A stretch of DNA of 64,000 nucleotides from Limnomonas spitsbergensis (Eukaryota; Chlorophyta; Chlorophyceae; Chlamydomonadales), in NCBI GenBank assembly GCA_037349105.1, contig JAYJMM010000080.1:1426001-1490000 (forward strand), read 5' to 3'. Within the stretch, counting starts at the first letter, position 1. Each line of letters begins with the position of its first letter. The position numbers and the translations under genes were made by a program. The notes beneath the pieces were generated by a model, which ran no database searches, had not been told where the DNA came from, and saw only the letters and a list, made by a program, of their open reading frames with translations. Below, piece after piece: positions 10,413 to 23,291 of the stretch.

Positions 10413-13400
10413 CTGCTCAGCCTGAAATACATGGAGTTTGTGATGCTGAGCGAGAAGAGGCGTTTCAGCTGCTTCAGAACTCCCGGGTCCATCAAGGCGT
10501 CCAAGCAGTCACCTAGGGGAGGGGGGTGGGGGTCAAGGGTGGTTTACCCAGGGTTAGGGCTGGTGACATGCTTTCATTTTTATGAGGGTTTGCCCATGCT
10601 TAGGGCTAGAGACATGTTGTCATTTTGAGGGTTTGCCCAGGGTTAGGGCTAGTGACATATTTTCATTATGAGGGTTTGCCCAGGGTTTAGGCTAGTAACA
10701 TATTTTCATTCGAGGGTTTGCGCAGGGTTAGGGCTAGTGACATGTTTTTATTTTGAGGGTTTACCTAGGGTAAGGGCCAAGGGCATGTTTTATTTAATTA
10801 TTTCCAGCAACACATTGCAGCCTGACTGTGAACACAAGTGCAAAAGTGTGAATACTGGTATGCAGCGTTCACACTTTCCAGGGGAAGCAGGGGGAGAAGA
10901 GGGTCGCCCAAGCCTTCCACACGGGGGGGTCCGTTGCACCCAACTCACCGACTTGCCACTTGAGCACCCGTAGGTTGGGTATGTCTGCGGCACCGGCGAG
11001 CGCGTGGTTGGAGACTGCGGGGTTGCTGACCGAGACCACACCCAGCTCGGTCAACCGGGTCAGGGAGGACAGGCCCGCCAGGACAACATCCTGTTGAGAG
11101 CAAAGTATATTATTGCAAGGGTTTAGATAACGAGGGTTCAGATAACGAGGGTTCAGATAATGAGGGTTCAGATAACGAGGGTTCAGATAACGAGGGTTCA
11201 GATAACGAGGGTTCAGACAACGAGGGCTCTTTGAGGACAGGCCCTGCAGGACAACATCCTGTTGGGGGTTAAGGGTCAAGGGTTTAGGGTGGGCGGAGTA
11301 ATTACAAGGGTTCAGATAACAAGGATTCAGATAATGGGGGTTCTTCGAAGACAGGCCCATGAGGACAAGCCACTGTTAAGGGAGGGTGAGCGGGACGACC
11401 CAAGCATCAATTGCAATGGACACTGCTGGCTTGTAAACCCTATAGCTTCACATTGGTATTGAAACCCTAAGCCCTAAACCCCCAAGCTTCACATTGGTAA
11501 TGAAACCCTAAACCCTTAACCCTAAAACCTTTAAGCTTCACATTGGTATTGAAACCCTAAACCCTTAACCCTAAAACCTTTAAGCTTCTCATTGGTATTG
11601 AAATTCCCGGGCAGACCCCCATGGTCAGATGGACCCGTGATCATGCCCCTCCACTGTGGTACTCTGCTGGACTGTGAAACCCTTTTAACATTCAAACTCG
11701 AAATAACTTTCAAAATCGAAATCATAGACAGAGTCCCCCCTGGGCAGATGCATTTACACTCCTGCATCCACTGTATTGCTCTGCTGGACAGTTGAGTTCC
11801 ACACAATTCAAATTTATATTCAAATGCACAGGCAGGCCACCCTCTGCGGGTTGACTCACACTCATGCCCCCCACGTCCTCCATGTACAGCTTGCGCAGGC
11901 TGAGCACCCCTTGGAAGGCATTTCCCTGCCGGAAGGGGCATGCCGGGAAGCTAGGGTTAAGGTTTGAGTTCTTAAACCTGAGCACCCCTTGGAAGGCATT
12001 TCCCTGCCGGAAGGGGCATGCCGGGAAGCTAGGGTTAAGGTTTGAGCTCTTAAACCTGAGCACCCCTTGGAAGGCATTTCCCTGCCGGAAGGGGCATGCC
12101 GGGAAGCTAGGGTTAAGGTTTGAGTTCTTAAACCTGAGCACCCCTTGGAAGGCATTTCCCTGCCGGAAGGGGCATGCCGGGAAGCAAGAGTTAAGGTTTG
12201 AGTTCTTAAACCTGAGCACCCCTTGGAAGGCATTTCCCTGCCGGAAGGGGCATGCCGGGAAGCAAGGGTTTAGGTTTGAGTTCTTAAACCTGAGCACCCC
12301 TTGGAAGGCATTTCCCTGCCGGAAGGGGCATGCCGGAAAGCAAGGGTTTAGGTTTGAGTTCTTAAACCTGAGCACCCCTTGGAAGGCATTTCCCTGCCGG
12401 AAGGGGCATGCCGGGAAGCAAGGGTTTAGGTTTGAGTTCTTAAACCTGAGCACCCTTGGGGTAAAGGGGTTAGGTCCTGAACTTTAAGCACCCCTTGGAA
12501 GGCGTTTTCCAGGTTGAAGGGCATGCCAGAAAGCAAAGGTTAAAAGGGCTTAGGTCTTGCGCCCTGAGCACCCCACCTGAGCACCCCTTGGAGGGCGTTT
12601 CCCTGCAGGAAGGAGCATGCCGGGAAGCATGGGTTTCGGTTCGAGGTCTTGAGCCTTGAGCAACCCTCTGATGACAGGGGATCTCAAGAGTAATGTACAT
12701 GAGTTGAAGGGAAAGTTATAGAGGATTTAGGAGGCATGCAAGAAAGACGGCTACGTCCTACTAGGGCGTGGAGGTTAAGGAAACAGCACAGCTTGGGGCC
12801 GTAGCCACATCCGTGCCGTTACCATATGAGGGGTGTAGAAGAATGAGAGGGGTTCACTGCCCCCTTGACCCTCTCCACACACACCTGGGCGGGCCTGCCG
12901 CTGAGGTGGCACTGCTCCATGCTGAGTTGCTGGATCTCGGGCAAGCCTTGCAGCATAACTGCACGTTCCAGCGCAGCAAACTTGAGGGACAGGATCTCCA
13001 GGCTGCTAGGGATCCCCCGCTCGTCCAGCTGAGAAAGGAGGCCACAAAGGTCGTTCAGAGTCAAAGAGAGTTTTGTGTTTAGTGCGTAAGGACAGGCTCT
13101 CGAGGTTTCTGGGGAAACTCTGGCCGAGGCAAGCTGAAGGAGGCAAAACAGGGGGAGAGCAGTCACCATCCACACTATTCATACCTGCAGAAGCTCGTCT
13201 GATCCCCTGCCAACGTGCAGTGAGAGCTCCTTAAGGCAAGTGAGACCCCCCCGGCAGGCCAGGTCACCATCCACACTGTTCACACCCCCATCCACACTGT
13301 TCATACCTGCAGAAGCTCGCCGATCCCCTGCCGGAGTACAGTGAGAGCTCCTTCAGGCGAGTGACACCCCCCAGGCAAGCCAGGCCACCATCCACACTGT

Positions 13401-16400
13401 TCACACCCTCATCCACACTGTTCATACCTGCAGGAGCTCGTCCGATCCCCTGCCGGAGTGCAGAGAGAGCTCCTTCAGGCGAGTGAGACCCCCCAGGCAA
13501 GCCAGGGAGCCACGAGGGAGGTCCTCACTCATGAAACCAACGAGGTGGAGGTGCTGCAGGCTGGTGGACCAAGCAGTGACAAAGCTGCGGGGGGCAGTGG
13601 GGGGGAGGAGGGGGGGCGGGTAAGCAGCAAATAGCTAGCATCTGTGCAGAGTAGGGAGAGACAGGGGGAGGGGGGGGATGTGTGATGGTTGAAGTAGCAA
13701 CCTGGCTGTGGGAGGAAAGGGAAGCGGGGGCATTGGACCAGGCAGCAAATGTATTTATTTTGTATCGCATTCTCTTAAATTAGCTAATATTAAATCATTA
13801 TATTGCATTATTCCTAGGTGAAGCAACAATAAAAAGTGGCACACCCCACCTGGGAGGGCCACAGGCTAAGGTGTAGCTGAAGTGTAGCTTAAGCACCTTG
13901 GAATAAAGTGTGATGCACACACCCCACCTGGGAGGGCCACAGGCTAAGGTGTAGCTGGACTGCTGAAGTGTAGCTGAAGCACCTTGGAATAAAGAGTGAT
14001 GTACACACCCCACCTGGGAGGGCCACATGCTAAGGTGTGGCTGTAGTGTAGCTGAAGCACCTTGGAATAAAGAGTGATGCACACACCCCACCTGGGAGGG
14101 CCACAGGCTAAGGTGTAGCTGAACCGCTGAAGTGTAGCTGAAGCACCTTGGAATTAAGAGTGATGCACACACCCCACCTAGAAGGGCCACAGGCTAAGGT
14201 GTAGCTGAATTGTAGTTGAAGCACCTTGGAATAAAGAGTGATGCACACACCCCACTTGGGAGGGCCACAGGCTAAGGTGTAGCTGAAGTGTAGCTGAAGC
14301 ACCTTGGAATAAAGTGTGATGCACACACCCCACCTGGGAGGGCCACAGGCTAAGGTGTAGCTGAACTGCTGAAGTGTAGCTGAAGCACCTTGGAATAAAG
14401 TGTGATGCACACACCCCACCTGGGAGGGCCACAGGCTAAGGTGTAGCTGAATTGTAGTTGAAGCACCTTGGAATAAAGTGTGATGCACACACCCCACCTG
14501 GGAGGGCCACAGGCTAAGGTGTAGCTGAACTGCTGAAGTGTAGCTGAAGCACCTTGGAATAAAGAGTGATGCACACACCCCACCTGGGAGGGCCACAGGC
14601 TAAGGTGTGGTTGAAGTGTAGCTGAAGCACCTTGGATTAAAGAGTGATGCACACACCCCACCTGGGAGGGCCACAGGCTAAGGTGTAGCGGAATTGTAGT
14701 TGAAGCACCTTGGAATAAAGTGTGATGCACACACCCCACCTGGGAGGGCCACAGGCTAAGGTGTAGCTGAAGTGTAGCTGAAGCACCTTGGAATAAAGAG
14801 TGATGTTTACACCCCACCTGGGAGGGCCACAGGCTAAGGTGTAGCTGAACTGCTGAAGTGTAGCTGAAGCACCTTGGAATAACGAGTGATGCACACACCA
14901 AACCTGGGAGGGCTACAGGCTAAGGTGTAGCTGAAGTGTACCTGAAGCACCTTGGTATAATGAGTGATGCACACACCCCACCTGGGAGGGCCACAGGCTA
15001 AGGTGTAGCTGAAGTGTAGCTGAAGCACCTTGGAATAAAGTGTGATGCACACACCCCACCTGGGAGGGCCACAGGCTAAGGTGTAGCTGAACTGCTGAAG
15101 TGTAGCTGAAGCACCTTGAAATAAAGTGTGATGCACACACCCCACCTGGGAGGGCCACAGGCTAAGGTGTGGTTGAAGTGTAGCTGAAGCACCTTGGAAT
15201 AAAGAGTGATGCACACACCCCACCTGGGAGGGCCACAGGCTAAGGTGTAGCTGAATTGTAGTTGAAGCACCTTGGAATAAAGTGTGATGCACACACCCCA
15301 CCTGGGAGGGCCACAGGCTAAGGTGTAGCTGAAGTGTAGCTGAAGCACCTTGGAATAAAGTGTGATGCACACACCCCACCTGGGAGGGCCACAGGCTAAG
15401 GTGTAGCTGAACTGCTGAAGTGTAGCTGAAGCACCTTGGAATAACGAGTGATGCACACACCAAACCTGGGAGGGCTACGGGCTAAGGTGTAGCTGAAGTG
15501 TAGCTGAAGCACCTTGGAATAAAGAGTGATGCACTCACCCCACCTGGGAGGGCCACAGGCTAAGGTGTAGCTGAAGTGTAGTCGAAGCACCCTGGAATAA
15601 AGAGTGATGCACACACCCCACCTGGGAAGGGCCGCACCCAACTCCACCGCCCTCAGCCGGTTGGGCAAACTCAGTTTGAGGCTGGTTAATCCCCGCAACT
15701 TGGTCAGCGCTTCGAGGTAGGTGTGGGGTGCAAACTGTGTGGGCAGTGGTGGGCTGAAGATGAGACAGGGGCGAGTGGTGGGCTAAAAATGAGTCAGGGA
15801 GGACTGGAGGCGTGGTGGGCTGGAGGCAAGACAGGGAAGAGAGGTGGGATGAAGATGAGGCGGGACGGGACAAGGCAGAATAGGGTGGTGGGCTGGGTAT
15901 ACTGCAGGTCGCAGAGGTGGGCTGGAGATGACGCAGGTCGCAGTGGTGGGCTAGAGATAACGCAGGTCACAGTGGTGGGCTGGAATTAATGCAAGTCTGA
16001 GTGGTGGGCTGGAGATGACGTCGGTCGCAATTAGGACGAAGCATGTAAGAATGGTGGGCTGGAGATGATGCAGGCAAGTCAGAGCATTTGTAAAGCACAC
16101 CCGACATTACCGAGCGGGTCATCTCCACGTTCAACTCCACGTTCAACTCCTTAAGGCTTCCGACGACGCCCATCGTGCCGCGCGCGCCCCACTGGCCGCC
16201 TGAAGAACACTCCCCGCCAGCACCCCCCACTTCGTCACCTCCGCCACCGCTCCCAGAACATACGCCGTCACCACCACCTACGCCGCCCGGACAGCCGCCT
16301 TCCCGACCCTCATATTCCTCCTCCTCCTCCTCCTCCTCCTCCTCCTCCTCCACGTACTCGAACTCGCTCTCAGGGTCGCTGCCACCGTCTGAGTAAACAG

Positions 16401-19400
16401 TTTGGCGGCGGATGGATCTGATGGTTAAGGGTGCCTGCCCCGCCAGCGTGCGCACAATGGCCCTCAAGCTGCCCTTCAAGAGTGGGACAGACCTGCAGGC
16501 AGCAGGGATCAGAGGAACCCTCAGCTCCAAAAACTGAACCCTCAACTACCAAACCATAACCCTTGAACCCCAAACCTAAACCCTGAACTTCAAAACCTAA
16601 ACCCTCGACTTCCAAACCTCAACCCTCTTTTTTCAAACCATGACCCTCAATTTCCAGACACGCGGCTTCCAAACCTTAACCCTCTATATCCAAACCTAGA
16701 CCCTCAACTTTCAAACCTAAACACTTGAATCTTAAACCGGAACCCTCGACTTTTCAACGTAAACCCTCAATTTCCAAACCTAAACCCTCAACTTCCAAAC
16801 CTTGACCCTCCATGTCCAAAAATAAATCCTCGATTTCCAAACCTTAACCCTCAACTTCCAAACCGAAACCCTTGATTCCAAACCTCAACCCTCAACTCCC
16901 AATCCTAAGCCCTCTACTTCCAGACATAAACCCTCGGACCCAAAGGTGGAGTGCCTGCACCCGGACATTGCCACCCAAAGTTGAGTGCCAAGGAAACAGC
17001 GCAACACAGGCCTGAGGTACATTCAACCTGACGCTTTTCACCCCAAGGCATTCAACCTAATGCATTGACCTAAGACATTCAACCCTTATGTCCCTCACCC
17101 ATCAATACAGACCCCTTCAACGGACACATAGAACCAAAGCCAGAAACACAAAATCTGCAACCCTGAGCCCTCAGCCCTTACCACAGCCCTAAATACACAT
17201 TAAAACCTATGCCCTTAACCCTAAGCCCCGGACCCACCTCAGCCCCAGCCCTAAACCCCAGACCCACCTCAGCCCCAGCCCGACCAGCCTGCCGCTGAAA
17301 TTTGTTGCCAGGTACTTCAGCTCCAAAATCCCTTGCCGGAGACTTGCCATGGGCAGGGACAGTCTGAGTGAGGTGAGGAGATCTAGATCCGCCAGGCTGG
17401 AAGAGCTAGCCGTGTTGACATCCTCCAGGCTCAGGTTCAGCACCTGGCGGCACAAGGGGGGGAAGGAGGAGAGAGAGGGTGGGTGGGAGGGTGGGAAGGT
17501 GAGTGGGTCGGGGGGGGGGGGATTGTAAAGGAGGGAGGGAGAGAGGGAGGTAGAGGATATGCTTCATTTACTAGGGCAGAAGAGAGGGGTAGGTGGGAGG
17601 GCAGGGAGGAATATCGTTGTGACTAGGGAGGGAGGGAGGGAGAGGTTACCATAATTTGGGGATTGTTTTCGAACGGCCATCTGTTCCTATGGTCTACCAT
17701 ATTTGTTTTGCAGGGCCATTTTGTTCTCAAGGGCCACATGTTTTAGAGACATAGAAACAAAAAGCGGGCTCACCTGCAAGCCCTTGATGTTGGCCACAAT
17801 GGGTTTCAGCTCCAGAAAGGACATCTCCATCCCCGTAACCTGAAAGCAGTGGGTTTGGGGTTCAGGGTATTGGGTGTAGGGCAGAGACTTCAGGGCAAAG
17901 GGTTGAGGGTAGAGGGCCGTCCCTAGCTGTAACTGTACCAACGTCCATCAAGGAGCCCTTCCAGGTTTGGCTACAAATGGCCCTGTGGTGGCAGCCCCAC
18001 AGGCCCCCAAAGGCAGTCTGCTGCTCACTGCAAAAACAATTGAAAAACGAATTAAAGCATCCCCAACATCAAGCTTCCCCCTAGCTACCTCCCAGCTTCC
18101 TGTCCTCCAATCCTCCAGCCACGTGGGCTGGGACAGTGCCGGCAAACCCCTCAGCTCCGTAGACGACTTCATGGAAGAAGGCAAGAGGGGAAATGCAGCT
18201 ACCGCCCAGCTTCCCTCTAGCTTCCCTCTAGCTTCCCCCAAACCACCAGCCACGTGAGCTGGGACAGCGCTGACAGGCTTGGCAGCTATCTGGACTGTTT
18301 GATTGCCGTGGGCATCACGGGGGAATTGCAGCTATTGCCCAACTTTCCCCAGCTTCCCACCAGCTACAGCCCACCCTCCGCCCGACTTCCCCCAGCTTCC
18401 CATCAGCTACTGCCCACCCTCTGTCCGACTTCCCCCAGCTTCCCACCAGCTACTGTCCACCCCCAGCCCAACTTCCCCCACACTTAAAGCCGTGTGAGCC
18501 GGGACAATGCGGACAGCCCTCTCAGCTCCGTGGACATGTGAATGGGCAAGGGCGTCGGGTGCAGGTGCAGCTACTACCCAGCTTCCCCCCAGCTTCCTAC
18601 CAGATACTTTCCATCTTCCCCCCAGCTAAAGCCCAGCTTCTCCCACACCTCCAGCCATGTGAGCTGAGTCAGCACTGACAGGCTTCGCAGCTCTGTGAAC
18701 TGTTCGATGTGCGAGGGCATCGTGTGCAGATGCAGCTACTACCCACAGCTTCCCCCCCATCTTCCAACCAGCTACTGCCCATCTCCCCCCAAGCTACGCC
18801 CACCTCCAGCCATGTGAGCTGAGTTAGTGCAGACAGGCTTTTCAGCTCGATGCACAGATTGAGGGGCGAGGATATCGGGTGTAGGTGCAGGTGCAGCTCC
18901 TTGAGCCGGGTCAGGTGCCTCAGGCTGGTGATGGAGCCAGGCAGAGGGTCGTGAGTCGCAAGGAACGTAGGCTGAAGGAGGGAGGCATGAGAGAAGGGGG
19001 TACAGAGGGTGAGAGGTGGGAGGTGAGAGGGGGGAGCCTCAGGCCGGTGATGGACCCAGGCAGAGGGTCGTGGGTGGCGAGGAAGGTAGGCTGAGGGGGG
19101 GAGGCATGAGGGAAGAGGGGGTTCAGAGGATGAGAGGTGGGAGGAGAGAGGGGGGAGCTGCTGGTAGGCAATGGGGCCAGGCTGTGGGTCGTGGGTGGTG
19201 AGGAAAGCCGGCTAGGCAGGAAAAGTGGGCATATCACGATTTATTCTACAGTGCATTGCAGCTACATTTCTGCCACAATCTAGCTACATGTCAGCTACAT
19301 ATCTGCCACGTGTGCAAGAAGCCCTGCTGCGGACCAGTCAAGGTTCAGCAAGAATCGGCCCAGGGGCAGCTGCCCAGCGGCCTGCTGAGGGTGGCCTGGG

Positions 19401-21589
19401 GCGCACTACTGAAGAGAGGCAGCTCACAGAAAACATTCTGGCATGAAGGGTTAAGGGTTCATTGCGTGAAGGGTTGAGGCTTGAGGGTTTCTAGACCCTT
19501 AACTAGACCTGCTGAGGGTGGCCTGGTACGCACTTATGAGAACAGGCAGCTCGCTGAATACAAACCGGCGTGGACAAGGCTTACTTGTCCCACTTGAGAG
19601 TTCACCCTAGCCTCACCAGCAGCCCAGGAACGTCCACCCCTCGGCTGTCCATCACCAGCTAAGTCAGGCCAGACAAGGCTGTCGGGGCCTGCCACGCTGA
19701 CGCATCGGGGAGCAGTCAGCCCAAGAGCGTCAAGGGTTGACTAAACCCTACTCCTACCCTCCCACACTTAGCAAACTCCAGCCTCACCAGCAGCCCAGGA
19801 CCGTCCACCCCTCGGCTGTCCACCACGAGCCGAGTGAGGCGAGACAAGCCTGTCAGGGCCTGCCACGCTGACGCATCGGGGAACAGGCCGTCCCGGAGCG
19901 TCAAGGAGCGCAGGGCGGGTAGGTGCACGGCTGCGGCTATGAACGAGCAGCGTCTCATGGCCGTGTTGGTCTGAGTGAGAGGGATTTGGCAAGGGGGGGG
20001 GAGGGGGGCAGTGGTTGAGGCAGGTTGAGGCATTGGCAAGGGGGGGAGGGGGGGGCATTGGTTGAGGCAGGTTGAGGCATTCCCCGAGCGTCAAGGAGCG
20101 CAGGGCGGGTAGGTGCACGGCTGCGGCTATGAACGAGCAGCGTCTCATGGCCGTGTTGGTCTGAGTGAGAGGGACTTGGCAAGGGGGAGGGAGGGGGGCA
20201 TTGGTTGATGCAGGTTGAGGCATTGGCAAGGGGGGAGGGAGGGGGGCATTGGTTGAGGCAGGTTGAGGCATTCCCCGAGCGTCAAGGAGCGCAGGGCGGG
20301 TAGGTGCACGGCTGCGGCAATAAACGAGCAGCGTCTCATGGCCGTGTTGGTCTGAGTGAGAGGGATTTCGCAAGGGGGAGGGAGGGGGGCATTGGTTGAG
20401 GCAGGTTGAGGCATTCCCCGAGCGTCAAGGAGCGCAGGGCGGGTATGTGCATGGCTGCGGCTATGAACGAGCAGCGTCTCATGGCCGTGTTGGTCTGAGT
20501 GAGAGGGATTTGGCAAGGGGGGGGGGAGGGGGGCATTGGTTGAGGCAGGTTGAGGCATTGGCAAGGTGGGAGGGAGGGGGGCATTGGTTGAGGCAGGTTG
20601 ACGCATTCCCCGAGCGTCAAGGAGCGCAGGGCGGGTAGGTGCACGGCTGCGGCTATGAACGTGCTGCGCCTCTGTGTTGGGTTGGTCTGAGTGAAAGGGA
20701 TTTGGCAAGGGGGGGGGGGGGGGGCATTGGTTGAGGCAGGTTGAGGCATTGGCAAGGGGGGGGAGGGGGGGGCATTGGTTAAGGCAGGTTGAGGCATTCC
20801 CCGAGAGTCAAGGAGCGCAGGGCGGGTAGGTGCACGGCTGCGGCTATGAACGTGCTGCGCCTCTGTGTTGGGTTGGTCTGAGTGAAAGGGATTTAGGAGG
20901 GGGGGAGGGGAGGGGGGCAGGGGGTGAAGGCATGAGGCAGTCCAAGAGCGTCAATGTTGATCCCAAGGCATAGCACTAACGTGTAGTATGAGGGTGGTGG
21001 AGAGTTGTGGAGAGGGATGACGGATTGGGGTGGATGGCCAGTGGTATGAACCCCTGGTGATAAATTTTAGTGTGAACCCGTAGGTGTGAAGCTATGAACC
21101 CTTGTTACGAAGCCATGGTATGAGCGCATTGCATGCACATGCTGGTATGAGCTCATGGTTTGGACTAATGGTATGAACTCATGGTATGAACTCACGTTTG
21201 CCAGACATGATGGCCCGGGTGGCGACAACGCCTCGAGCGTGACGTCGTGCACCTTCTTCAGGAGCTTCAATGTCCCATAGAACTTGGTGAGGCAAGCAGA
21301 TGTCACCCGGCCCCCCACCTGCAGGGAGAAGTGGGTACAGGATTAAGGATTTAGAATTAAGGGTGTAGGGCTTTAGGGGGTTCCCGGCCCCCCGCCTGCA
21401 GGGAGGAGTGGGTACAGGATAAATGTAAATGCCAGGAGTGCCTGAAAACAGAGGAATTACAGAAAGCTCTGGAATGGCAGAACTTGCCGAACTTCCTGAA
21501 ACCTTGTATGGTAAGCCCTAACATAGGCGCCAGCCCTTGCCCACAGACCCCACCACCACCTCCTCATTCTCCAGGGCAGGGATTTCACC

Positions 21590-21621
<32 letters not shown>

Positions 21622-23258
21622 ACCCTACCCCCCTCCTTCGCTAAAAAACTGCATGGTGCAGCTGTCAGCCAGCGGGAAGTCCTTGCGCATGATGTCCAGC
21701 CTCTCTCGCCATCTCCGCAACCTCCAGTGCCGGACTTCACCCCCCTCAACCCTCAACCCTCAACCCTACCCCCCCTCCTTCGCTAAAAAACTGCATGGTG
21801 CAGCTGTCAGCCAGCGGGAAGTCCTTGCGCATGATGTCCAGCCTCTCTCGCCACCTCCGCAACCTCCAGTGCCGGATTTCACCCCCCTCAACCCTCAACC
21901 CTCAACCCTACCCCCCCTCCTTCGCTACAGGACCTGCATGGTGCAGCTGTCAACCAGCGGGAAGACCTTGCGCATGATGTCCAGCCTCTCTCGCCACCTC
22001 CGCAACCTCCAGTGCCGGACTTCACCCCCCTCAACCCTCAACCCTCAACCCTATCCCCCCTCCTTCGCTACAGGACCTGCATGGTGCAGCTGTCATCCAG
22101 CGGGAAGTCCTTGCGCATGATGTCCAGCCTCTCTCGCCACCTCTGCAACCTCCAGTGCAGGGACTTCACCCCCCTCAACCCTCAACCCTCAACCTTACCC
22201 CCTCCTTCGCTACAGGATCTGCAGGGTGCAGCTGTCAGCCAGCGGGAAGACCTTGCGCATGATCTTCAGCCTCCCTCACCTCCTCAAAAAAAATTGGGAC
22301 AGCTTTCAACCTTATTTAACAACAACAAGATCGATAAGTTGTCATCAATTTATGCAGAAGTTGATCAAGACTCCACCTAAACCCTAAACCCTATCAAGAC
22401 TCCGCTGCACCTGCAGGGTGCAGCTGTCAGCCAGCGGGAAGAGCTTGCGCATGATCCCCAGACTCGACTCGTGCGTGGATTCAGCGAGGCGGAGGCACTC
22501 AGCCGCACTGCCCCTCTTCAGCCCAGGTTCCACTGCAACGGTGAAGTGGGAGGCGCCTACAGGCACGGGCAGGTGTGTGGGTGTGTGGGCGACTGGGTGT
22601 GTTTGTGAGTAGGTGAGTGTGTGTGTGGGCGAGTGCGTGGGTTTGTGAGTAGGTGAGTGGGTGTGTGGGTGAGTGGGTGTGTTTGTGAGTAGGTGAGTGG
22701 GTGTGTGGGCGAGTGGGTGTGTTTGTGAGTAGGTGTGTGGGTGTGTGGGCGACTGGGTGTGTTTGTGAGTAGGTGAGTGTGTGTGTGGGCGAGTGCGTGG
22801 GTTTGTGAGTAGGTGAGTGGGTGTGTGGGTGAGTGGGTGTGTTTGTGAGTAGGTGAGTGGGTGTGTGGGCGAGTGGGTGTGTTTGTGAGTAGGTGAGTGG
22901 GTGTGTGGGCGAGTGGGTGTGTTTGTGAGTAGGTGAGTGGGTGTGTGTGCGAGTGTGTGTGTTTGTGAGTAGGTGAGTGGGTGGGTGGGCGAGTGAGTGG
23001 GTTTGTGAGTAAGTGAGTGTGTGTGGGGGGGGGCGAGTGGGGGGATGTGTGAGTAGGTGAGTGGGTGTGTGGGCGAGTGGGTGTGTTTGTGAGTAGGTGA
23101 GTGGGTGTGTGGGTGAGTGGGTGTGTTTGTGAGTAGGTGAGTGGGTGTGTGTGCGAGTGTGTGTGTTGGTGAGTAGGTGAGTGGGTGTGTGTGCGAGTGT
23201 GTGTGTTTGTGAGTAGGTGAGTGGGTGGGTGGGCGAGTGGGTGGGTTTGTGAGTAAGT

Positions 23259-23291
<33 letters not shown>

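Noticed and set aside
13798..15698. Series of overlapping minus-strand ORFs with LSLWPSQVGCVHH repeats
   Set aside because: Array translation. The unit contains a splice donor and the head of a dispersed repeat, not a protein domain.
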